From: Chloroflexota bacterium
Lineage (GTDB): Bacteria > Chloroflexota > Anaerolineae > Promineifilales > Promineifilaceae
NCBI GenBank assembly: GCA_024278255.1
Contig: JAJRTP010000109.1
Span: forward strand, 1-6,035
DNA: 6,035 nt
Direction of reading: 5' to 3'
A model generated the notes under the pieces. That model had not been told where the DNA came from. It made no database searches and saw only the letters and a program-made list of their open reading frames with translations. This document shows, one piece after another, positions 1 to 4,628 of the stretch (its first letter is position 1; every line of letters begins with the position of its first letter). A program made the translations under genes and the position numbers.

Positions 1-264
1 GCCCTGATTGGGTCCACTCCCGTCCTCGGTCAGGCGGAGAAAGAACTAACTACCATTCCTGGCTCCGTACCAAATCTGATTGACCTGCCCCCCGGCTGTA
101 AATTTGCCCCGCGCTGTATGGCCCGGGTAGAAAACGAGTTGGAAATTTGTACTCAGGAAGAACCTGAACTGCAAATGTTAAGCCAGGGACATCAGGTTCG
201 TTGTTGGCTGTATGAAAAACAGGAAACACTGGAAGCACAAGAAACGGGGCAGAAAAATGGCTGA
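1..264 (+). CDS. Peptide ABC transporter ATP-binding protein, DppD/OppD type (C-terminal 87 residues)
   Basis: The reading frame is open from base 1 and stops with TGA at 262-264. Only the end of the protein is visible: the accessory domain that follows the nucleotide-binding domain in oligopeptide/dipeptide/nickel importer ATPases. It contains the typical PNLIDLPPGCKFAPRC segment, and four cysteines (fragment residues 33, 39, 50 and 68) end in the usual RCW. In this family these cysteines can hold an iron-sulfur cluster, as reported for a mycobacterial OppD; that is not demonstrated here. The tail after residue 72 is hydrophilic and ends in QKNG. The protein would sit on the cytoplasmic face of the membrane and hydrolyse ATP with the partner encoded next. 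The stop overlaps that partner's start by 8 bases (ATGGCTGA), so the two are translationally coupled. Walker motifs lie outside the window; substrate cannot be deduced. Confidence 0.93.
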   Translation, partial: ALIGSTPVLGQAEKELTTIPGSVPNLIDLPPGCKFAPRCMARVENELEICTQEEPELQMLSQGHQVRCWLYEKQETLEAQETGQKNG

Positions 265-1345
265 AACGACACAATCCAACGATAGCAGTAAAAATGGTGA
301 CGGCAAGAAAAAAGTGCTGGTTGACGTAGAGCATCTCAAGAAATATTTCCCGGTGCGCGGCGGCATTTTGCAGCGGGTACAGGGCTGGGTCAAAGCCGTA
401 GATGATGTTTCCTTCTTCATTTATGAGGGGGAATCGTTTGGCCTGGTGGGGGAATCCGGCTGTGGTAAAACGACCGTGGGCCGCACCATTTTACGCCTGA
501 TACCGGCTACGGACGGCCACGTTTTTTATGACGGGCAAGATATTTATAATTTAAATGCCAGTGACCTTAAAAAAATGCGGCGCAGGATGCAGATTATCTT
601 TCAGGATCCCTATTCTTCGCTGGACCCGCGTATGCCGGTGGGGGAGAGTATCTCCGAAGGCTTGAAGATTCATACGGACAAGACCGGGCAGGAACGGTAC
701 GATATTGTCGTGGAAATGTTGAGCCGGGTGGGTCTGCGGGCTGATCATGCCCGGCGTTACCCGCATGAGTTTTCCGGTGGCCAGCGGCAGCGTATTGGCA
801 TTGCCAGATCGTTAGCCTTGCGCCCGGAATTTATTGTCTGCGATGAGCCAGTGTCAGCCCTGGATGTCTCCATTCAAGCGCAGGTCTTGAATATTCTGAA
901 GGAATTGCAGGCGGATTTTGGCCTGACCTACCTTTTTATTGCCCATAATCTGAGTGTGGTGGAGCATTTTAGTGACCGCGTCGGGGTGATGTATCTGGGT
1001 AAAATGGTAGAAATGGCCTCCCGCGACGATTTGTTTGCCGATCCTCTGCATCCCTATACTCAATCTTTGATGTCGGCCATCCCTATTCCTGATCCCAAGG
1101 TAAAGCGCAAGCGCATTCTTTTGCAGGGGGAAGTGCCCAGCCCGCTGAACCCGCCTAATGGCTGCCGTTTTCACACGCGCTGTCCTCTAGCCTTTGATAA
1201 ATGTGCCCAGGAGGAACCGCTCTTTAAGGATTATGGCGAGGAGCATTATGCCGCGTGCTGGTTGTTGGAAACGGGCGAAAAGGACGCCAGTAAAATCACA
1301 CCAGAGAAAGTGGCTGCCAGTGATTCGGTCATAATAACTGAATAG
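257..1345 (+). CDS. Peptide ABC transporter ATP-binding protein, OppF/DppF type
   Basis: This is a complete 362-residue ATPase of the oligopeptide/dipeptide importer family, the second motor subunit. Visible motifs in order are Walker A GESGCGKT (65-72), Q-loop glutamine 116 in IIFQDPYSSLDP, signature SGGQRQ (173-178), Walker B with DE at 196-197, D-loop SALD (200-203) and H-loop His230. The C-terminal domain starts at HPYTQSLMSAIP (265-276) and holds cysteines 303, 309, 316 and 334, a possible Fe-S site as in relatives. I chose ATG 257 because GGGG at 246-249 precedes it at suitable spacing and it overlaps the upstream stop. An in-frame ATG at 212 lies inside the upstream gene, has no ribosome binding site and would add 15 mostly basic residues. 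No function-breaking change is visible. The transported substrate (peptide, nickel or other) is unknown because the binding protein is not in the window. Confidence 0.95.
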   Translation: MAETTQSNDSSKNGDGKKKVLVDVEHLKKYFPVRGGILQRVQGWVKAVDDVSFFIYEGESFGLVGESGCGKTTVGRTILRLIPATDGHVFYDGQDIYNLNASDLKKMRRRMQIIFQDPYSSLDPRMPVGESISEGLKIHTDKTGQERYDIVVEMLSRVGLRADHARRYPHEFSGGQRQRIGIARSLALRPEFIVCDEPVSALDVSIQAQVLNILKELQADFGLTYLFIAHNLSVVEHFSDRVGVMYLGKMVEMASRDDLFADPLHPYTQSLMSAIPIPDPKVKRKRILLQGEVPSPLNPPNGCRFHTRCPLAFDKCAQEEPLFKDYGEEHYAACWLLETGEKDASKITPEKVAASDSVIITE

Positions 1346-1372
1346 CCGTCTGCAAACAGGGCATTTGTCCGC

Positions 1373-1402
1373 TTGTCTTTATGCTGTCACCAACCCTATA
1401 AT
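1373..1402 (+). promoter_or_regulatory. Candidate sigma-70 type promoter for the response regulator/crotonase operon
   Basis: A perfect -10 hexamer TATAAT (1397-1402) is preceded by TTGTCT (1373-1378, four of six matches to TTGACA) with an 18-base spacer. Transcription would start near 1409, leaving a leader of about 54 bases before ATG 1463. The position argues against starting the regulator at the in-frame TTG at 1373, which would lie within the -35 element. No convincing terminator hairpin is visible between the ATPase stop at 1345 and this promoter, so read-through from the transporter operon remains possible. Confidence 0.55.
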
Positions 1403-1451
1403 AAGGAAGGAATAAAATACTCTCTGAAAAATGAGCATTATGGCTGTGCTT

Positions 1452-1457
1452 TGGGGA
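1452..1457 (+). promoter_or_regulatory. Ribosome binding site deciding the response regulator start
   Basis: TGGGGA contains a G-rich Shine-Dalgarno-like core (GGGG at 1453-1456) six bases before ATG 1463. The stronger-looking AAGGAAGG at 1403-1410 is too far from any in-frame start codon and lies at the predicted transcription start. Confidence 0.4.
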
Positions 1458-1462
1458 TTCTT

Positions 1463-2743
1463 ATGGCAAACAGACAACACTCTGACGTAAAACATATTAT
1501 GGTAGTGGACGATCACTTTGAGATGCTGGAGTTTTTGCGCTCAATGCTGGAGTTGGCTGATCATGATTATGAAGTTTTGGCAGTGCCTTCGGCAGAAGAG
1601 AGTATGCTGGAACTGCGCCGCTCTCATTTTGATTTGCTGATTACGGATGTGCGGCTGCCGGGGATGAGTGGCTTTGATCTGGTGCGCCGGATGCGGAAGA
1701 TAGGGCGAGATATTCCGGTGATCATGATTACGGCGTATTCCTCGCCACAGGGGAAGAAGGAGGCGGCTGATTTGGGGGTGTATCGTTATTTCCGTAAACC
1801 GCTGGATACGGATGAGGTGTTAACGGCCGTAAACAACGTCCTCTATGGCGAAGAAGAATTGTTGCCGGAACGGCCGTCTACGCCTGATGCCCCGGTCCCT
1901 GTTTCCCAATCCGTCCGCAACCGGCTGGAACTGCTGCGCACAGACACCGGCGCCATGCACCTTACTTTAACCACGGCTCAGGGGCAGATCGCCCTTACCC
2001 TCGGTCACGTGCAGCCGCGCTACAACCCGGATGGTTTGGCCCAACTGCTCACCCAAAACATGATTAACAGCTTCCACCTGGCCGACCAGATTGGCAGCCG
2101 TAAGCCGTATACCTTCCAATATCACCTCGGCGATGATGTGGAATTGTACTGCGCCAGTGTAGGGCGGGATCATTATTTGACGATGTTCTTTGATGCCCGA
2201 TCCCGGCGGGGGCGCATTGGCACCATTTGGGTATTTACGCAGCGGGCTACCAAAGATTTGCTGGAATTGTTGGCGGAAGGTGGTCGGATGGAGATGTCTC
2301 AGCCTACGGCCGTACCCGATCCTGTAGAAGAACAATCCGCTGCCGATCCACCCTCGCCGCCTGTGGGCGAGGAGGAACCGGCAGTATCATTTTTGGCCGA
2401 AGAAGATCGCGTTTTGCCTACCGCCATCAAGGAACGGCCGCCTCGCACCACACCGAAAACAGAACCGGAGTTGGCCCCACCGCCGGAACCTGAACCCATC
2501 CCGGAAGAACCGGCTCCAGTTGTTGACCCTGACTACCTGGACATTGATCCGGCTGAACTGGAAGCTCTCCTGGGCAGCGCGGCTGATTTGGACACGGATG
2601 ATTTGCCAGATTTGGATGCGTTTTGGGACAGCGCATTGGAGGAAGGGGCAGATGATGCTTCTTCCGCCCTTTCTTTTGAAGAAGCGATGCAGCGTGGTTT
2701 AATCTCTTTGGATATGGATGAGGAAGGGCAGCCCCATGAGTAA
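1463..2743 (+). CDS. Response regulator: receiver domain, roadblock-like domain and acidic Pro/Glu-rich tail
   Basis: The protein has 426 residues. Residues about 11-128 form a CheY-like receiver: acidic pair D16-D17, phospho-acceptor D62 in LLITDVRLPGMSG, switch T90 in MITAYS, and conserved K112 before P113. All key residues are present, so phosphorylation by a histidine kinase is expected; no kinase is in the window. Residues about 151-271 look like a roadblock/LC7-type alpha-beta domain (the VELYCASVGRDHYLTMFFD strand pair followed by a helix); this is pattern recognition, not a confirmed match. Residues 274-426 are low-complexity, rich in Pro, Glu and Asp, with short amphipathic segments such as PAELEALLG and DLDAFWDSALEEG that could bind a partner. 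There is no DNA-binding domain, so output is probably through protein contact. ATG 1463 is chosen over TTG 1373 because of its ribosome site and the promoter position. The end overlaps the next gene (ATGAGTAA). Confidence 0.88.
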   Translation: MANRQHSDVKHIMVVDDHFEMLEFLRSMLELADHDYEVLAVPSAEESMLELRRSHFDLLITDVRLPGMSGFDLVRRMRKIGRDIPVIMITAYSSPQGKKEAADLGVYRYFRKPLDTDEVLTAVNNVLYGEEELLPERPSTPDAPVPVSQSVRNRLELLRTDTGAMHLTLTTAQGQIALTLGHVQPRYNPDGLAQLLTQNMINSFHLADQIGSRKPYTFQYHLGDDVELYCASVGRDHYLTMFFDARSRRGRIGTIWVFTQRATKDLLELLAEGGRMEMSQPTAVPDPVEEQSAADPPSPPVGEEEPAVSFLAEEDRVLPTAIKERPPRTTPKTEPELAPPPEPEPIPEEPAPVVDPDYLDIDPAELEALLGSAADLDTDDLPDLDAFWDSALEEGADDASSALSFEEAMQRGLISLDMDEEGQPHE

Positions 2744-3271
2744 TCTTGTACAAACCCGGCAGCGCGACGATATTTTTGAGATTGTCCTCAACCGGCCGGA
2801 AAAGCGGAATGCCATTAATCTGGAAATGATGCGGGGGCTGGACACGGCCGTACAAGAAGCCAACCGCACCCCCGATATACGCACCGTCGTCATTCGCGGC
2901 GAGGGCAAGGTGTTTTCCGCCGGGATTGACGTGAGCGCTTTTCTGGATTTGGCGAATGAGTTTGGCCCGCACTGGCAGTCACGCTCCCTTTCCATTACGG
3001 AAATGTTTCAGGTGGTCTTGACCCGGCTGGAACGGTTGGCCGTGCCTACCATTGCCCTGCTGCACGGCCACTGCCTGGGGCTGGCGCTGGAACTGGCCCT
3101 GGCCTGCGACTTTCGCATTGCCGCCGCGGGCACGAAGATGGGGCTGCCGGAAACCCGCCTGGGTCTCATCCCGGATGTGGGTGGCACGACGCGGTTGGTG
3201 CGGCTCGTGGGGCCGTCCCGCGCCAAAGAACTCATTTTTACGGGGCGGCAAATGGATGTGGCTACGGCCGT
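1823..3271. repeat. Dispersed palindrome ACGGCCGT (five exact copies)
   Basis: Exact copies of the 8-base palindrome lie at 1823-1830, 1870-1877, 2306-2313, 2844-2851 and 3264-3271, all inside the response regulator and crotonase genes. Four extend to ACGGCCGTA, and two (2305-2314 and 3263-3272) to the 10-base palindrome TACGGCCGTA. Near copies ACGGCCGC occur at 2433-2440, 3500-3507 and 5866-5873. The four ACGGCCGTA copies are all read in the same phase as Thr-Ala-Val. It resembles a genome-wide over-represented palindrome, as HIP1 is in cyanobacteria, rather than a mobile repeat. Confidence 0.6.
2721..2728 (+). promoter_or_regulatory. Ribosome binding site deciding the crotonase start
   Basis: AGGAAGGG is a strong Shine-Dalgarno sequence seven bases before ATG 2736. 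It lies downstream of the alternative in-frame ATG at 2718, which therefore cannot use it, so 2736 is the preferred start. Confidence 0.8.
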
Positions 3272-3527
3272 AACCTGGGGCATCGTCAACTACGTCGTTC
3301 CTGCTGACGAATTGGCGGCCAAAGCGGACGAGTTGGCCGCCGAAATCCGCCAGGCCGCGCCGTTGGCGGTGGGCCTGGCCAAGCGCGTCATTGACGGCCT
3401 GGACGATATTGATCGGGGTCTGATGCTGGAGGGCTGGGCACAGGCACAGTTATTCAGTTCTGAAGATTTTATGGAGGGGATTCAGAGCTTTATGATGAAA
3501 CGGCCGCCGCAGTGGCAGGGAAAGTGA
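2736..3527 (+). CDS. Enoyl-CoA hydratase/isomerase (crotonase) family protein
   Basis: At 263 residues this is the usual length for a single-domain crotonase. Members bind acyl-CoA thioesters and stabilise an enolate in an oxyanion hole; most hydrate or isomerise enoyl-CoA in fatty-acid or aromatic degradation in the cytoplasm. The N-terminus has NRPEKRNAI (19-27), and the first oxyanion segment is FSAGID (60-65). The second is HGHCLGLALELALACDFRIA (110-129), followed by GLPETRLGLIPDVGGT (136-151). Glu119 and Glu139 align with the two catalytic glutamates of mitochondrial enoyl-CoA hydratase (E144 and E164), so hydratase chemistry is possible. Unusually, the GGG before the first glutamate reads GLA (115-117), so the oxyanion glycine appears to be Leu116. 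The Asp in IPDVGG also occurs in isomerase-type members. It overlaps the response regulator stop by 8 bases and is therefore cotranslated with it. Exact substrate is unknown. Confidence 0.92.
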   Translation: MSNLVQTRQRDDIFEIVLNRPEKRNAINLEMMRGLDTAVQEANRTPDIRTVVIRGEGKVFSAGIDVSAFLDLANEFGPHWQSRSLSITEMFQVVLTRLERLAVPTIALLHGHCLGLALELALACDFRIAAAGTKMGLPETRLGLIPDVGGTTRLVRLVGPSRAKELIFTGRQMDVATAVTWGIVNYVVPADELAAKADELAAEIRQAAPLAVGLAKRVIDGLDDIDRGLMLEGWAQAQLFSSEDFMEGIQSFMMKRPPQWQGK

Positions 3528-3550
3528 GGGGAACAGCCTTAACCAAGCCG

Positions 3551-3578
3551 TTGAAAGTTAGACCATCTGTGCTATGAT
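3551..3578 (+). promoter_or_regulatory. Strong extended -10 promoter for the restriction-modification locus
   Basis: TTGAAA (3551-3556) and TATGAT (3573-3578) are separated by 16 bases, and TGC directly before the -10 (3570-3572) makes an extended -10 element. The predicted start of transcription is about 3585, which is also the first base of an ATG. It lies in the 191-base gap after the crotonase stop, where no terminator hairpin is evident, and marks the beginning of the AT-rich section. Confidence 0.65.
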
Positions 3579-3581
3579 AGC
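3571..3581. promoter_or_regulatory. Inverted repeat over the -10 element, possible operator
   Basis: GCTATGATAGC is a perfect 5-base inverted repeat around a central G and completely covers the TATGAT hexamer. A dimeric repressor bound here would block RNA polymerase. Restriction-modification systems often control their promoter this way, through a controller protein or the methyltransferase, but no controller gene with a helix-turn-helix is visible here, so the role is inference. The repeat is short and could be chance. Confidence 0.35.
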
Positions 3582-3584
3582 GAC

Positions 3585-3737
3585 ATGACGCTGGAATACG
3601 AAAGGATTCTCCCCAAAGTACAGGAACTTGAAAAATGCTTTTTACAAACTATCTTTTACCAATTCAAAACCGCCCACGCTACACTTGTTTGCAAAGACAA
3701 TGATTTAAAGGCAACTATATGTCAGATCAACCATTAG
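3585..3737 (+). CDS. Possible 50-residue leader peptide or small protein upstream of the endonuclease
   Basis: An ATG at 3585, at the predicted transcription start, opens a 50-codon frame ending with TAG at 3735-3737. The product starts MTLEYERILPKVQELEKC and has a mixed, weakly helical composition with three cysteines (residues 18, 36 and 45). I recognise no family, and it lacks the helix-turn-helix expected of a restriction-modification controller. There is no Shine-Dalgarno sequence, so translation would need to be leaderless. The frame overlaps the endonuclease start (3719) by 19 bases, so ribosomes ending here could reinitiate on the endonuclease and couple its expression. It may equally be a chance frame; a region this size often has one. 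Confidence 0.3.
   Translation: MTLEYERILPKVQELEKCFLQTIFYQFKTAHATLVCKDNDLKATICQINH
3707..3711 (+). promoter_or_regulatory. Ribosome binding site of the NotI-family endonuclease
   Basis: AAAGG lies seven bases before ATG 3719. An in-frame TGA at 3701-3703 excludes any earlier start, so 3719 is well supported. Confidence 0.6.
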
Positions 3738-4597
3738 CAGAAGTCTTTGGATTTCCCATTGACAATTTATCTACAACAGCGGAGCATTATCGCAATGCTC
3801 ACCTTTGCCCATATAACAACAAAGTACCATCTTGCACCAAGAGTAAAGCTAAAGACCCCCTCGGCGTTTGCAGCGTGTATTCCAGCAATGAAATCGCTAT
3901 TACATGCCCTGTTCGTTTTCGTCAAGGCTGGAAAGTAATTACCGATGCAGCCAGTTTCTTTTTTCCCTCAAACACGACTTGGGTAGCTTTACCAGAAATC
4001 AGGTTGCACGATGGCGACGGACAATCGGCAGGCAATATAGATTATGTGTTGGTAGCCTACAATAAAAAAGGTCGAGTCGTTGATTTTGGTGCTGTAGAGG
4101 TGCAATCTGTTTATATTTCTGGGAATATCAGACGCCCCTTTGAATATTACATGGAAAACCGCACTCATCGCACTCAGATGAAATGGTCATCGACACATGT
4201 TCGCGCAGATTATTTGTCATCTTCGCGCAAACGACTTGTTCCTCAACTTCTTTATAAAGGCAAAATTATCCATGCCTGGGGGAAGAAGACCGCAATAGTG
4301 CTGCATGAAAATTTCTACACAACATTGCCAGAATTACCTACTGTTGAGCCAAAAAATGCGGAGGTAGCCTGGTTGATTTATGGGCTTGACTTAAACTCAG
4401 ATATAAATCAATATCAACTCTCCCTTCGAGAAACAATTTACACTCGTTACCAATCCTCATTAGATAAAATTACAACCCCGCCTGTTGGGAGAATAGATGG
4501 GTTTGTCACCCTGTTGCAAGATAAGTTAGATGACAAGTTAAGCGAAGATGATCTGCCGGATGAATCAGTTAACCTAAAAGATATTTTGGGTAGTTGA
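3719..4597 (+). CDS. NotI-family type II restriction endonuclease
   Basis: The 292-residue product matches the NotI endonuclease pattern from memory of that protein. The N-terminus AEVFGFP (7-13) resembles AEFFG in NotI. Four cysteines, C30 in LCPY, C39 in SCTK, C51 in GVCSV and C63 in TCPVR, match the order and local context of the four that bind iron in NotI. The catalytic core is E93 (PEIRL), D108 (NIDYVLV), then E127-V-Q129, the PD-(D/E)xK variant ending in Gln known from NotI. The C-terminal IDGFVTLLQDKLDDKL resembles the end of NotI. It would cleave double-stranded DNA at a GC-only palindrome, most likely GCGGCCGC or its core CGGCCG. It is about 90 residues shorter than NotI and, as I recall, close in size to its hexamer-cutting relative EagI. 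The adjacent downstream methyltransferase is the expected protective partner. Codon and base use are more AT-rich than in the genes to the left, suggesting acquisition by transfer. Confidence 0.88.
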   Translation: MSDQPLAEVFGFPIDNLSTTAEHYRNAHLCPYNNKVPSCTKSKAKDPLGVCSVYSSNEIAITCPVRFRQGWKVITDAASFFFPSNTTWVALPEIRLHDGDGQSAGNIDYVLVAYNKKGRVVDFGAVEVQSVYISGNIRRPFEYYMENRTHRTQMKWSSTHVRADYLSSSRKRLVPQLLYKGKIIHAWGKKTAIVLHENFYTTLPELPTVEPKNAEVAWLIYGLDLNSDINQYQLSLRETIYTRYQSSLDKITTPPVGRIDGFVTLLQDKLDDKLSEDDLPDESVNLKDILGS

Positions 4598-4628
4598 CGA
4601 TTTGTTTTAACGTGGTGCAATAAAGATA

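Noticed and set aside
212..256. 15-residue N-terminal extension of the second ATPase from ATG 212
   Set aside because: No Shine-Dalgarno sequence, it lies within the coding region of the previous gene, and ATG 257 has both a ribosome site and the usual stop/start overlap.
1373..1462. 30-residue extension of the response regulator from TTG 1373
   Set aside because: The TTG is part of the predicted -35 element, and the extension has no receiver-domain character; the domain begins directly after ATG 1463.
1431..1490. A 19-codon frame (starting MSIMAVLWG) in the leader of the response regulator, overlapping its start
   Set aside because: The only nearby ribosome site, AAGGAAGG at 1403-1410, is 20 bases from its ATG, which is too far, and composition gives no support. 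Kept as a possible but unproven upstream frame.
2427..2995. Long reverse-strand frames (for example 2427-2972 and 2699-2995)
   Set aside because: They lie opposite well-supported genes, have no recognisable domain, and reflect GC-rich codon bias on the coding strand.
3528..3550. Possible terminator after the crotonase gene
   Set aside because: The similar-looking segments AACAGCCTT and AAGCCGTT do not form a proper inverted repeat, and no T-tract follows.
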